This document shows, piece by piece, positions 34,318-43,495 of a stretch of DNA of 64,000 bases. The notes below the pieces were generated by a model that ran no database searches, had not been told where the DNA came from, and saw nothing but the letters and a program-made list of their open reading frames with translations. The stretch is from Clostridiaceae bacterium (GTDB lineage: Bacteria; Bacillota_A; Clostridia; Clostridiales; Clostridiaceae). The position numbers and the translations under genes are program-made. The stretch's first letter is position 1. Every line of letters begins with the position of its first letter. The DNA is taken from positions 1 to 64,000 of the forward strand of contig JAQSXU010000005.1 of assembly GCA_029256485.1 (NCBI GenBank), in the 5' to 3' direction.

Positions 34318-35232
34318 ATGGTTGATATAGCTCTATTAGGTTGTGGCGGCGGTATGCCAATTCCTGAAAGGTTTTTATCCTCTCTTCTTATTAACTTTAA
34401 AGGGAAAAAGATACTTATTGATTGCGGTGAAGGAACACAGGTATCAATGAGAATGCTTGGATGGGGGTTTAAATCCATTGATGTTATATGTATAACCCAT
34501 GGACATGGTGATCATACAGTTGGCTTGCCAGGACTGCTTGCAACCATTGGCAATAGCGGCAGAACAGAACCCATTACAATAATAGGACCTGAGGGTATAG
34601 GTAATATTATAAATGGACTTAGGGTTATAGTTCCATATTTACCCTATGAAATTAATTTAATAGAATGTCCTAAACATATTGTAGAAAAAGAGGATATAAT
34701 TATTTCCGCTATAGAACTTGACCATTCATCACCCTGCATAGGATACAGCTTTTATATAAAAAGAAAACCAAAGTTTGATGTGAAAATGGCAAATGAAAAC
34801 ATGGTGCCGAAGATTTTATGGAATAGGCTTCAAAAGGGTGAGAATATTAATTATTTGGGTAGAGAATATAAGCCTGAAATGGTGGTTGGGAGTGAAAGAA
34901 GGGGTATAAAGCTTAGCTTTATTACAGATACAAGACCTACTGATAACATAGTCCAGTTTATTCTGGAAAGTGATTTATTTATATGTGAGGGCACCTATGG
35001 CGATGACGCAGATATAGAAAAGGCAGAAAAAAATAAACATATGACCTTTAGTGAAGCAGCAAGGCTTGCACATGATGGTAATGTTAATGAGCTTTTACTT
35101 ACTCATTTCAGCCCTGCTATGATTGATCCTGAATTGTACAAGGATAATGCTGTTAAAATTTTCCGAAATACTATACTAGGCAAAGACAGGCTTGTTAAGA
35201 CATTATCCTTTAATGATAATTACGATTTGTAA
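34318..35232 (+). CDS. rnz: ribonuclease Z
   Basis: A 304-residue metallo-beta-lactamase fold nuclease. The signature THGHGDHTVGLPGLL (about 60) is intact, with further ligands in ELDHSSP, FITDTRPT and LLTHFSP. It removes 3' trailers from tRNA precursors. ATG 34318 follows AAAGGAGGATGATGTGA, which lies just outside the right end of the RAYT element, so insertion spared the ribosome binding site. Confidence 0.93.
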   Translation: MVDIALLGCGGGMPIPERFLSSLLINFKGKKILIDCGEGTQVSMRMLGWGFKSIDVICITHGHGDHTVGLPGLLATIGNSGRTEPITIIGPEGIGNIINGLRVIVPYLPYEINLIECPKHIVEKEDIIISAIELDHSSPCIGYSFYIKRKPKFDVKMANENMVPKILWNRLQKGENINYLGREYKPEMVVGSERRGIKLSFITDTRPTDNIVQFILESDLFICEGTYGDDADIEKAEKNKHMTFSEAARLAHDGNVNELLLTHFSPAMIDPELYKDNAVKIFRNTILGKDRLVKTLSFNDNYDL

Positions 35233-35281
35233 AAGTGAACAGTAATTTTTATAATTTTATGATTAATTATCAAAAAAGTCC

Positions 35282-35310
35282 TTGTACTACTAATAATTTA
35301 ATGATATACT
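35282..35310 (+). promoter_or_regulatory. promoter of the attenuator-controlled ABC operon
   Basis: TTGTAC (35282-35287), 17-bp spacer, TATACT (35305-35310). Transcription should start near 35317, 25 nt before the leader peptide. Confidence 0.65.
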
Positions 35311-35341
35311 GATAACAATATTTTTTTAGGGAGAGATAATT

Positions 35342-35398
35342 ATGAAAAACTTATTAAACAAAAAAGTACAATTTGTCTTTAGTAGCCAATTTATTTAG
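35342..35398 (+). CDS. 18-residue leader peptide with three Phe codons
   Basis: ATG 35342 has a site AGGGAGAG six nt upstream and encodes MKNLLNKKVQFVFSSQFI, ending at TAG 35396-35398. Phe codons are at positions 11, 13 and 17. The stop codon touches the first of a set of alternative RNA helices, so ribosome position on this frame would decide which helices form. A role in attenuation is inferred. Confidence 0.6.
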   Translation: MKNLLNKKVQFVFSSQFI

Positions 35399-35530
35399 GA
35401 TTTGTACCTAAAATTAAACATAGGTACAAATCCAATGATGCAATGCATTAAAAGATTTGTATCTATGTTGGCTATTATAAGTTTTTCATCTTATATTTAA
35501 GAAGGCCACATAGATATTCTATGTGGCCTT
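35398..35530 (+). promoter_or_regulatory. attenuator with mutually exclusive helices
   Basis: Four segments: A 35398-35410, B 35419-35433, C 35454-35472, D the terminator 35502-35530. A and B pair over 13 perfect bp (GGATTTGTACCTA / TAGGTACAAATCC). B also pairs with C over 14 bp with one G-U (CATAGGTACAAATC / GATTTGTATCTATG). C can in turn pair with the 5' arm of D (TATCTATGTTGG / CCACATAGATA, one bulge). So A:B favours C:D and read-through, while blocking A favours B:C and termination. Confidence 0.65.
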
Positions 35531-35540
35531 TACGTTTTTT
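35502..35540 (+). terminator. first leader terminator
   Basis: A 13-bp perfect stem AAGGCCACATAGA / TCTATGTGGCCTT with a 3-nt loop, then TACGTTTTTT. Its 5' arm is the part sequestered in the proposed antiterminator. Confidence 0.85.
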
Positions 35541-35542
35541 GG

Positions 35543-35575
35543 GGCCACGTGGACAATTCATGTGGTCTTTTTGTT
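35543..35575 (+). terminator. second leader terminator
   Basis: A nine-bp stem GGCCACGTG / CATGTGGTC (two G-U pairs) followed by TTTTTGTTT. Its arms resemble those of the first terminator, as if duplicated. Confidence 0.7.
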
Positions 35576-35609
35576 TACCCAAAATTAAATTTAGAAAGGA
35601 GGACTATTT

Positions 35610-36503
35610 ATGGAAGCATTACAAGGAGTTTTAGTACAGGGATTTATTTTATCTATTATGACATTGGGGGTGTACATAAGTTTTAAAATTTTAGATTTCC
35701 CTGATATGTCTGTAGACGGAAGCTTTTCTTTAGGGGGTGCCATAATAGTTGTAGCATTAAAGTTTGGAATTTCACCCATTTTAGCATCTTTACTTGCTTT
35801 AATATCAGGAATTTTAGCAGGATTATTAACGGGAATTTTGCATGTGAAATTTAAAATATCAAATTTGCTGTCAGGCATTTTAGTTATGGGAATTTTGTAT
35901 TCATTGAATTTAAGAATTATGGGTAAAGCAAATATACCAATATTTAATAGCAAAAATATATTTAATGATTATAATCCTTTAGTCATAGCAATTGTGTTTC
36001 TTTTAGTATTTAAAATTATTATTGATTTATTTTTAAAAACAGGATTGGGATATGCATTAAAAGGTGTAGGAGATAATCCTCAGATGATTAAATCACTAGG
36101 TGTAGATATTGGAAAAATAAAAATATTGGGACTTATGATATCAAATGGACTTGTAGCCTTTTCAGGCAGTATTATGGCACAATATCAGGGATTTGCTGAT
36201 ATTTCCATGGGAATAGGGACTCTTATTTTAGGCATAGCCTCAATAATTGTTGGAACCAGTATTATTAAAGGAATAAAGAAAATAAATAGTACGAGCAGTG
36301 TAATAATAGGCACTTTGATTTATCAAATTACTATATATTTTGCAATGAATATGGGACTTACACCAGTGGACTTAAAAATGGTTACATCCTTTGTAATTAT
36401 TATATTTTTGGTTGTTGGTACCATGAAAAATAGTGAAAGTAGAAAAATTGGAGGTGTCACCATAAATGTTAAAAATGCAAAACTTATCAAAAAGCTTTCA
36501 TAA
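35610..36503 (+). CDS. ABC transporter permease (ABC_sub_bind-associated)
   Basis: A 297-residue membrane protein with about nine hydrophobic segments, of the permease family that accompanies PF04392 binding proteins. Segments such as LDFPDMSVDGSFSLGGA, GDNPQMIKSLGVD and GTLILGIASIIVGTSII are typical. AGAAAGGAGG precedes the ATG. It overlaps the ATPase gene by 38 bp. In streptococci related systems carry tryptophan (TrpXYZ), so an aromatic amino acid is a reasonable guess for the solute. Confidence 0.88.
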   Translation: MEALQGVLVQGFILSIMTLGVYISFKILDFPDMSVDGSFSLGGAIIVVALKFGISPILASLLALISGILAGLLTGILHVKFKISNLLSGILVMGILYSLNLRIMGKANIPIFNSKNIFNDYNPLVIAIVFLLVFKIIIDLFLKTGLGYALKGVGDNPQMIKSLGVDIGKIKILGLMISNGLVAFSGSIMAQYQGFADISMGIGTLILGIASIIVGTSIIKGIKKINSTSSVIIGTLIYQITIYFAMNMGLTPVDLKMVTSFVIIIFLVVGTMKNSESRKIGGVTINVKNAKLIKKLS

Positions 36504-37221
36504 TTCATATTTAGGAGAGAATCAATTATTTAAAAACATAAACCTATCCATAAATCAAGGGGATTTTGTAAGTATTATTGGAAGTAATGGTACAGGAAAA
36601 TCCACTTTGCTGAATATGATTTCTGGTATGGTAAGGGAAACATCAGGCAGTATTTTTTTAGATGGAAAAGACTTAACAAAACTGCCTGAATATAAAAGAA
36701 ATAAAGTGGTAAGTACAGTTTTTCAAAATCCATCCTTAGGTACATGTCAGTCTATGACCGTCAGGGAAAATTTATGTTTAGCTTTAAATAAGGGAAAGCT
36801 AATTAATTTAAAATACTGTGTTAGATATAAAACGGATATGCTGGAACAGCTGCTTGATGGAGTGTCCTTAGATTTAAAAGGCATGCTGGATGTTAAAGTT
36901 AAGTATTTATCCGGCGGCCAAAGACAGGCGCTTTCATTGATAATGGTGAGCCTGACAAATCCAAAGGTACTGCTGCTTGATGAGCATACAGCTGCATTAG
37001 ATCCAAAAACCTGTAAGGAAATAATGAAGTTAACTGATAAAATTGTAAAAGAAAAAAATATAACCACATTAATGATTACACATAACATAAAAGATGCTAT
37101 CCAATACGGGAATAGACTTATAATGCTTCATCAGGGGGAAATTATTATGGATTTAAATGAAGAAGAAAAAAAGAAATTAACATTAGAACAAGTTCTTGAA
37201 AAATTTGAATATGCGGTTTAG
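36466..37221 (+). CDS. ABC transporter ATP-binding protein
   Basis: A 251-residue ATPase: Walker A IGSNGTGKST (about 40), signature YLSGGQRQALS, Walker B VLLLDEHTAALD (His replaces the more usual Pro/Ala after the catalytic Glu), switch THNIKDAI. The start lies inside the permease gene; GGAGGTG is at 36449-36455. It powers the importer with the flanking genes. Confidence 0.92.
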   Translation: MLKMQNLSKSFHNSYLGENQLFKNINLSINQGDFVSIIGSNGTGKSTLLNMISGMVRETSGSIFLDGKDLTKLPEYKRNKVVSTVFQNPSLGTCQSMTVRENLCLALNKGKLINLKYCVRYKTDMLEQLLDGVSLDLKGMLDVKVKYLSGGQRQALSLIMVSLTNPKVLLLDEHTAALDPKTCKEIMKLTDKIVKEKNITTLMITHNIKDAIQYGNRLIMLHQGEIIMDLNEEEKKKLTLEQVLEKFEYAV

Positions 37222-37234
37222 GAGGAGAAAAATT

Positions 37235-38185
37235 ATGAAAAAGGTAGTTTTAGGATTATTAGTTAGTGCGTGCTTATTGTCAGCATGTGCAAAAACGGGG
37301 GGAAACAAAAAAATTATAAAAATTGGGATCAGTCAAATTGTAGAGTATAGTGCTCTGGATGAAAGCAGAAAGGGATTTACTAAGGCTTTAGAAGAAAGCG
37401 GCTATGTAGATGGAAAAAACATTAAAATTGATTATCAAAATGCCCAGGGTGACATTGCAACAGCACAAACCATAGGAAAAAAGTTTGCTTCAGATAACAA
37501 GGATTTAATTTTTGCCATTGCAACTGCCTCAGCACAAGGGGCATATAATGCAACTAAAAAAATCCCAATTATCATTACTGCAGTAACAGATCCTGTACAA
37601 GCAGGTATTGTAAAATCTCTAGATAAACCAGATACAAATGTATCAGGGACATCTGATTATCTGCCTGTAGAAAAACAGCTGGATTTAATGAAGAAACTTG
37701 TACCTAATGCTAAAAAAATAGGAGTGTTGTATAATACCAGTGAAGTAAACTCTGAGGTTCAAGTAAATGAGCTTAAAAAGGCAGCAAAAGGCTATGAAGT
37801 TATTGCACTAGGTATAACAAGCACCAATGAAGTCAGCAGTGCAATAAATAGCTTGTCAAAGAAAATAGATGTTTTATATGTTCCAACAGATCAGCTGGTA
37901 GTTTCCTCAATGCCTATAATAGTTAAAAGCACACTGGAAGCAAAAATACCTATAATAGCTTCCGAAAAAGGATCAGTAGATGCTGGAGCCCTTGCAACTG
38001 TGGGAATTGACTACTATGATCTGGGCTATCAATCAGGCAAAATGGCAGTAGAAACCCTAAAAGGCGGGGATATATCAAAGATGCCAATTAAAAAAGCACA
38101 ACAGACAGAAGTATATATAAACAAAAGTACACTAATAGCTCTTGGTATTGCCCAGCCAGCAATAGAAAACGTGAAATACAAATGA
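37235..38185 (+). CDS. ABC transporter substrate-binding lipoprotein (PF04392 family)
   Basis: A 316-residue binding protein with lipoprotein signal MKKVVLGLLVSACLLSAC (lipobox LSAC, Cys 18). The mature part has ISQIVEYSALDESRKGF, YQNAQGDIATAQTIGKKF, ITAVTDPVQAGIV and GVLYNTSEVNS, typical of the ABC_sub_bind family. ATG 37235 with GGAGGAGAAAAATT is preferred to an in-frame 37196 start. A REP-like repeat begins directly after its stop codon. Confidence 0.92.
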   Translation: MKKVVLGLLVSACLLSACAKTGGNKKIIKIGISQIVEYSALDESRKGFTKALEESGYVDGKNIKIDYQNAQGDIATAQTIGKKFASDNKDLIFAIATASAQGAYNATKKIPIIITAVTDPVQAGIVKSLDKPDTNVSGTSDYLPVEKQLDLMKKLVPNAKKIGVLYNTSEVNSEVQVNELKKAAKGYEVIALGITSTNEVSSAINSLSKKIDVLYVPTDQLVVSSMPIIVKSTLEAKIPIIASEKGSVDAGALATVGIDYYDLGYQSGKMAVETLKGGDISKMPIKKAQQTEVYINKSTLIALGIAQPAIENVKYK

Positions 38186-38220
38186 TGTCGAATGCTACCA
38201 GGTAGCACCCGAATATTGTC
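38186..38220 (+). repeat. REP-like repeat, copy 1
   Basis: TGTCGAATGCTACCAGGTAG and then CACCCGAATATTGTC, starting at the base after the binding-protein stop codon. The core TGCTACC-A-GGTAGCA is a perfect dyad. A terminator follows at once. Confidence 0.8.
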
Positions 38221-38221
38221 A

Positions 38222-38254
38222 AATGAGATCTTATTTTTATAAGATCTCATTTTT
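38222..38254 (+). terminator. terminator of the ABC importer operon
   Basis: A 13-bp stem AATGAGATCTTAT / ATAAGATCTCATT with a 4-nt loop, followed by TTTT. Confidence 0.85.
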
Positions 38255-38257
38255 ATA

Positions 38258-38286
38258 TTGACATTGAGCATAAAATATTATAAAAT
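38258..38286 (+). promoter_or_regulatory. promoter of the histidine operon
   Basis: TTGACA (38258-38263), 17-bp spacer, TAAAAT (38281-38286). Only about 50 nt of leader follow; I see no T-box, leader peptide or terminator there. Confidence 0.7.
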
Positions 38287-38343
38287 CTTTATAATTTAAC
38301 ACTTTATCATAGTAAATCAATAAAGCAAACTAGGAGAGTTAAA

Positions 38344-39519
38344 ATGCGGAATTATAGAAAATATATACCAGAGGGCATGAGGGACATACTTTTTGATGAA
38401 TGCACAAAAAAAATTGAAATTCAAAATGTACTAAGAAAAATTTATAAAAGCAGAGGATATTCTGAAGTAATATCACCTACATTAGAATTTTATGATGTAT
38501 TTAATTTAGAAAATCAACCCTCAGAACAGGAGAAAATGTATAAATTATTTGACAACCAGGGTAGAATAATGGTTCTAAGACCTGATATGACCACTCCAAT
38601 AGCTAGAATTGTTTCTACAAAAATTAAAAAACAAAATTATCCTTTAAAGATTTGTTATACTTCAAATATTTTCAGGGTAAATGAAAAATTAAATGGAAAG
38701 CTTAGTGAAATAACTCAGTCTGGAGTTGAAATCATTGGAAGTGACACCATTAAGGCTGATGCTGAAGTTATAATTACTGCAATAAAAGCGTTACAGGCTG
38801 CAGGCCTTAAAAACTTTAAAATTGAAGTAGGTGAAGTTGGATTCTTTAAGTCAGTAATAGAGCGGACAGGCCTAACCACTGAGGAAAGAATAAAGGTTAC
38901 AAAGATTATAGAAAATAAAAATTTTGCTGCACTTAAGGAATTCTTAAATAAGAGGACAAAGTACATATCAGAAAAACATATTAAGATATTAGAAAATCTT
39001 CCAATGCTTTTTGGATCTATAGATATTTTAGAAAAAGCAAAAAAATTAGCTGAGGATGAAGAATCCTATAATTGTATAGAAAAGATCAGCCGGCTTTATG
39101 AAATTATAAAATCTGCCTCATATGAGAAATACTTAATCATAGATTTAGGTATGGTGCAGCATCTAAATTATTACACAGGTATTATTTTTAAAGGATACAC
39201 AGGAGATGTGGGAGATGATATTTTAACTGGCGGAAGATATGACAACCTGGCTGGTGAATTTGGCAATAACAAACACTGCACTGGATTTGCCATAAATGTA
39301 GACAGCATAATGACAGCGTTGGAAAAGCAAAATAATTTAAAAAAAGAAAATAAAAAACAATATGTTATATTTGGTGAACAGCATAAAAATCAGGAAGTTT
39401 TTAAGGTTTTAGATTCTATGATAAGTGAAAATAAAGTAGTTGAAATCAGTCTTTTTAACACTTTAGAGGAAACAAGAGAATATGCAGAAAAAAACAACAA
39501 AGAATTAATTATAATTTGA
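38344..39519 (+). CDS. hisZ: ATP phosphoribosyltransferase regulatory subunit
   Basis: A 391-residue HisRS-like protein without anticodon domain. It has YIPEGMRDILFDE, LRPDMTTPIARIVST (class II motif 2 region), YYTGIIFKGYTG and LTGGRYDNLAGEFG. HisZ pairs with the short form of HisG, which follows. ATG has AGGAGAG before it. First gene of a ten-gene histidine operon. Confidence 0.93.
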   Translation: MRNYRKYIPEGMRDILFDECTKKIEIQNVLRKIYKSRGYSEVISPTLEFYDVFNLENQPSEQEKMYKLFDNQGRIMVLRPDMTTPIARIVSTKIKKQNYPLKICYTSNIFRVNEKLNGKLSEITQSGVEIIGSDTIKADAEVIITAIKALQAAGLKNFKIEVGEVGFFKSVIERTGLTTEERIKVTKIIENKNFAALKEFLNKRTKYISEKHIKILENLPMLFGSIDILEKAKKLAEDEESYNCIEKISRLYEIIKSASYEKYLIIDLGMVQHLNYYTGIIFKGYTGDVGDDILTGGRYDNLAGEFGNNKHCTGFAINVDSIMTALEKQNNLKKENKKQYVIFGEQHKNQEVFKVLDSMISENKVVEISLFNTLEETREYAEKNNKELIII

Positions 39520-39547
39520 AGAAGTTAATGGAAATGAGGAATTATCT

Positions 39548-40207
39548 ATGGACAATCCTATTAGAATAGCACTAACAAAGGGAAGGCTTGAAAAAGCAGC
39601 TATTGCAATATTTGAATTTATAGGACTTAACTGCTGGGAACTTAAAAATAAAGGAAGAAAGCTTATTTTTAAGGACAGGGATAATAATATTGAATTTGTG
39701 TTAGTAAAAGCTGCAGACGTATTAACCTATGTAGAAAATGGTGCAGCAGATGTTGGCATAGTAGGTAAAGATACTTTGATGGAACAAAATAAAGAGTTTT
39801 ATGAAGTAGCAGATTTAAAGGTTGGAGTGTGTAAGTTTGCCGTTGCATCTTTACCAAGCTTTAAACTTGATGAGGGATATAGAAGAAAGGTAATTGCTTC
39901 TAAATATCCTAATGTTACTAAAAACTATTTCAGGCAGCTAGGGTATGATGTAGAGGTAATTAAAATAGAGGGCTCAGTAGAGCTTGCTCCTATACTTGGT
40001 CTGGCAGATGCCATAGTGGACATAGTAGAAACTGGAACAACACTTAAAGAAAATGGACTTGTAGTATTTCAGGATATATGTCCTATAAGTGCAAGAATGA
40101 TAGTTAATAGAGCAAGCATGAAAATGAAGTCAGAAGAAATTACAATGCTTACAAAAAAAGTTCAAAGTTATGTGGAACAAGCTAATATAAGCAATATGGA
40201 AAGTTGA
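39548..40207 (+). CDS. hisG: ATP phosphoribosyltransferase, short form
   Basis: A 219-residue HisG-S catalysing the first step, ATP plus PRPP to phosphoribosyl-ATP. Seen: IALTKGRLEKAAI, GAADVGIVGKDTLME, VASKYPNV-type segment (IASKYPNVTKNYF), and GLADAIVDIVETGTTLKENG. It lacks the ACT-like C-terminal domain of long HisG, consistent with the presence of hisZ. Confidence 0.96.
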   Translation: MDNPIRIALTKGRLEKAAIAIFEFIGLNCWELKNKGRKLIFKDRDNNIEFVLVKAADVLTYVENGAADVGIVGKDTLMEQNKEFYEVADLKVGVCKFAVASLPSFKLDEGYRRKVIASKYPNVTKNYFRQLGYDVEVIKIEGSVELAPILGLADAIVDIVETGTTLKENGLVVFQDICPISARMIVNRASMKMKSEEITMLTKKVQSYVEQANISNMES

Positions 40208-40217
40208 GGATAACAAA

Positions 40218-41525
40218 ATGGAAATAATAAAGCAAATTAAATCTGGGAGTCAGCAGGGAAATAGTTATTTAAAATCACTAAAAGAAAGATCTGAAGTTGT
40301 AAAAAGTGATGTATCAGTAACTGTAGATAAAATACTAGAGGATGTAAAAATTAATAAGGACAGTGCTGTATTAAAATATACAAGAAATTTTGATTCACCT
40401 GAAATACAAAACCTTTTAGTCTCAAAAGAAGAAATTCAAAAGGCATATGAATTGGTAGATGGCGATTTTGTAACAGCATTAAAGGCAGCAAGGGATAATA
40501 TTAAGGATTTCCATGAGAAGCAAAAACAAAATTCATGGATTACCAATAAGTCTAATGGGGTTGTACTTGGACAAACAGTTAGGGCAATTGAAAATGTTGG
40601 TATTTATGTTCCTGGTGGAACCGCTGCATATCCATCATCAGTGCTTATGAATGCTGTACCTGCTAAAGTGGCAGGAGTCAAAAACTTAGTTATGACAACA
40701 CCTCCTTCAAGGGATGGAAGCATTAATCCCAATATACTGGTGGCAGCTGATATTGCAAAAGTAGATAAAATATATAAGGTTGGTGGAGCACAGGCTATTG
40801 GAGCTTTGGCATATGGAACAGAAACCATTGAAAAGGTAGATAAAATTGTAGGCCCCGGAAATATTTTTGTAGCCCTTGCAAAAAGAAGTGTTTTTGGGTT
40901 TGTGGATATAGATATGATTGCTGGCCCAAGTGAAATACTTATAATAGCTGATGAAAGCGGCGATGAAAAGTTTATTGCTGCAGATTTAATGTCTCAAGCT
41001 GAACATGACAAATTAGCATCAGCAATTCTGGTAACTACCTCTGAAGAATTAGGCAATAAAGTACAAGCTGAAATATCAGCTCAGATAAAAGGGCTTGAGA
41101 GAAAGGAAATAATATTGGACTCTTTGAATAATTATGGAGCCATTATTATAGTAGATTCCGTAGAAGAAGCCATAGAAGTAGCTAATAAAATTGCACCTGA
41201 ACACTTAGAATTTATGGCTAAAGATCCATTTGCATACTTAGGCGACATAAAAAATGCAGGGTCGATTTTCCTTGGGAAGTATTCTCCGGAACCATTAGGG
41301 GATTATATGGCTGGTCCCAATCATGTACTCCCAACAAGCGGAACAGCTAGATTTTTCTCACCATTATCTGTAGATGCATTTATAAAGAAATCAAGCTACA
41401 TTTATTACTCAGAAAAAGCATTAGAAAAAGAAAAGGACGCCATTATTAAAATAGCAGACACAGAAGGACTCACAGCTCATGCAAATTCAATTAAAGTTAG
41501 ATTTTATGGAAAGGGTGATGAGTAA
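40218..41525 (+). CDS. hisD: histidinol dehydrogenase
   Basis: A 435-residue enzyme oxidising histidinol to histidine in two steps. Segments: NVGIYVPGGTAAYPSSVLMN, GGAQAIGALAYGT, VGPGNIFVALAK, DMIAGPSEILIIAD, SQAEHDKLASA (catalytic and zinc ligands) and PNHVLPTSGTARF. It is 10 bp after hisG and abuts hisB. Confidence 0.97.
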   Translation: MEIIKQIKSGSQQGNSYLKSLKERSEVVKSDVSVTVDKILEDVKINKDSAVLKYTRNFDSPEIQNLLVSKEEIQKAYELVDGDFVTALKAARDNIKDFHEKQKQNSWITNKSNGVVLGQTVRAIENVGIYVPGGTAAYPSSVLMNAVPAKVAGVKNLVMTTPPSRDGSINPNILVAADIAKVDKIYKVGGAQAIGALAYGTETIEKVDKIVGPGNIFVALAKRSVFGFVDIDMIAGPSEILIIADESGDEKFIAADLMSQAEHDKLASAILVTTSEELGNKVQAEISAQIKGLERKEIILDSLNNYGAIIIVDSVEEAIEVANKIAPEHLEFMAKDPFAYLGDIKNAGSIFLGKYSPEPLGDYMAGPNHVLPTSGTARFFSPLSVDAFIKKSSYIYYSEKALEKEKDAIIKIADTEGLTAHANSIKVRFYGKGDE

Positions 41526-42116
41526 ATGGAATTAAGACAATGTGCAATTCAAAGAAAAACAGGAGAGACTGATATAAGTGTTAGTTTGAATTTAGATGGA
41601 CAAGGCACTTATGAAATTGATTCAGGCATTGGATTTTTTGATCATATGCTTTCCCTAATGACAAAGCATGGACTTTTAGATATGAAACTAGAAGCCGTTG
41701 GAGATCTTAATGTGGATAGTCACCATACAGTGGAAGATATAGGTATAGTTATTGGGCAGTGTATAGCTAAAGCTTTAGGAGATAAAGCAGGAATTAAAAG
41801 ATATGGGACTTCATTGGTACCTATGGATGAGGCTATGGCTTCAGTAAATATTGACATTAGCGGGAGACCATTTTTAGTTTTTAATGACCACTTCACCTGC
41901 GATAAACTAGGTGATTTGGACTGCGAAATGGTGGAAGAATTTTTTAGAGCTGTAGCATTTAATGTTGGAATAACCCTTCACTGTAATGTACTTTACGGCA
42001 AAAATAATCATCATATGGCGGAAGCTCTATTTAAAGCCTTTGGAAGAGCTTTAAGGAAAGCTGTAGAAAAAGACGAGAGAATTAAAGGGGTTATGTCCAC
42101 AAAAGGGATATTATGA
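41526..42116 (+). CDS. hisB: imidazoleglycerol-phosphate dehydratase
   Basis: A 196-residue monofunctional IGPD without a phosphatase domain. Manganese-binding motifs: FFDHMLSLMTKHG, DSHHTVEDIGI and NHHMAEALFKAFGRAL. The histidinol phosphatase function must be supplied elsewhere; no hisJ/hisN gene is in the operon. Confidence 0.97.
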   Translation: MELRQCAIQRKTGETDISVSLNLDGQGTYEIDSGIGFFDHMLSLMTKHGLLDMKLEAVGDLNVDSHHTVEDIGIVIGQCIAKALGDKAGIKRYGTSLVPMDEAMASVNIDISGRPFLVFNDHFTCDKLGDLDCEMVEEFFRAVAFNVGITLHCNVLYGKNNHHMAEALFKAFGRALRKAVEKDERIKGVMSTKGIL

Positions 42117-42140
42117 TTTCTTGAAAACGGAGGAGTAAAC

Positions 42141-42758
42141 ATGAACTACAACAAAATAGCTATAGTGGATTATGGTATGGGAAACTTAAGAAATGTTGAA
42201 AAAGCTTTTCAATTCATAGGAGCATCAGCAGAAATAACAAATGATGCAGATAAAATATCAAAAAGCTGTGCTATTGTGCTTCCTGGTGTAGGGGCATTCC
42301 CTGATGCTATGAAGAATTTAAATAGCATGGGTATTTCTAATTTGCTAAATGAGGAAGTAAAAAAGGGAAAGCCTCTTCTGGGAATATGCCTTGGAATGCA
42401 GCTTTTATTTGATGAAGGTGAAGAGGTGAGAATTACAAAGGGCCTAGGCTTATTAAAGGGAAACGTTAGAAGACTCCATGTTGATTTAAAAATACCTCAC
42501 ATGGGATGGAATAATCTAGTTATGGATACACCCTGTGAAATACTAAGTGGGGTAAATGAGGGAAGTTATGTTTACTTTGTACATTCTTTTTATGCGGATA
42601 TTCACCAAAAAGAAGTGCTTAATGCTCATAGTTTCTATGGCATTAGTGTGCCAGCAGTGGTTAGTTCAGGAAATGTATTTGGAATTCAATTTCACCCTGA
42701 AAAAAGCGGAGAGCCTGGAATGCAGATATTAAAAAACTTTTGGGAGATGGTGAAATGA
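42141..42758 (+). CDS. hisH: imidazole glycerol phosphate synthase, glutaminase subunit
   Basis: A 205-residue class I glutamine amidotransferase. [13 protein letters not shown], nucleophile Cys in [10 protein letters not shown] and the His-Glu dyad in IQFHPEKSG are present. It supplies ammonia to HisF. It overlaps hisA by 4 bp (ATGA). Confidence 0.97.
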   Translation: MNYNKIAIVDYGMGNLRNVEKAFQFIGASAEITNDADKISKSCAIVLPGVGAFPDAMKNLNSMGISNLLNEEVKKGKPLLGICLGMQLLFDEGEEVRITKGLGLLKGNVRRLHVDLKIPHMGWNNLVMDTPCEILSGVNEGSYVYFVHSFYADIHQKEVLNAHSFYGISVPAVVSSGNVFGIQFHPEKSGEPGMQILKNFWEMVK

Positions 42759-43495
42759 TTATATTTCCAGCTATAGATTTAAGGAATGGAAAATGCGTTA
42801 GATTATATCAAGGGAAATTTGAAAAAACGGAAATAGTAGGTGAAGATCCTGTAAAGGTAGCTATGAGCTTTAAAAGAAACGGTGCTGAGTACATTCATGT
42901 GGTAGATCTGGATGGTGCTCTGAATGGGAAAATGGAAAATTTAAAATGCATATCTGACATAGTAAAAACTGTAGAAATTCCAGTAGAACTTGGCGGCGGC
43001 ATAAGAAATATGGGCACAATAGATATGCTTATAAATACAGGTGTGTCTAGAATCATACTTGGTACAGCGGCTTTAAAAAATACCGATTTAGTAAAAGATG
43101 CAGTAAGTAAATACGGAGACAAAATAGCTGTAGGTATAGATGCTAAGGATAAAAATGTTGCAGTAAATGGATGGGTTAATGTAAGCAGTGTGAATTATAT
43201 AGACTTTGCCAAAAAGGTAGGGAGCTTTGGAGTCAGCACTATAATATTTACAGATATCAGTAAGGATGGAACTCTCAAAGGGCCAAATTTACAGCAGTTA
43301 AATGAAATCAATAACAGCGTAAATTGCAACATAATAGCCTCAGGCGGAATTAAAAGTATACATGATTTAATTGTAATTAAAGAAATGGGTATTTATGGAG
43401 CAATTGTTGGTAAAGGAATATATTCTGGGAAAATAGATTTAAAAGAAGCTATAAATAATTGCAAAAGTAAAAACAAAGTAGGTGATTTTAAATAA
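42755..43495 (+). CDS. hisA: ProFAR isomerase
   Basis: A 246-residue TIM barrel, [20 protein letters not shown], with the two half-barrel phosphate sites ([25 protein letters not shown]) and catalytic Asp in AIDL and TDIS. ATG 42755 overlaps the hisH stop, preferred to TTG 42740. It overlaps hisC by one base. Confidence 0.96.
   Translation: MIIFPAIDLRNGKCVRLYQGKFEKTEIVGEDPVKVAMSFKRNGAEYIHVVDLDGALNGKMENLKCISDIVKTVEIPVELGGGIRNMGTIDMLINTGVSRIILGTAALKNTDLVKDAVSKYGDKIAVGIDAKDKNVAVNGWVNVSSVNYIDFAKKVGSFGVSTIIFTDISKDGTLKGPNLQQLNEINNSVNCNIIASGGIKSIHDLIVIKEMGIYGAIVGKGIYSGKIDLKEAINNCKSKNKVGDFK

Noticed and set aside
35233..35610. T-box riboswitch as the control of the ABC operon
   Set aside because: The leader lacks the AGGGTGGTACCGCG element and is too short; the leader peptide and alternative helices fit attenuation better.
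38186..38220. T-box-like sequence in the repeat (GGGTGCTACC on the minus strand)
   Set aside because: It resembles the T-box core only superficially; there is no specifier loop, no antiterminator, and it recurs five times at 3' ends of genes.
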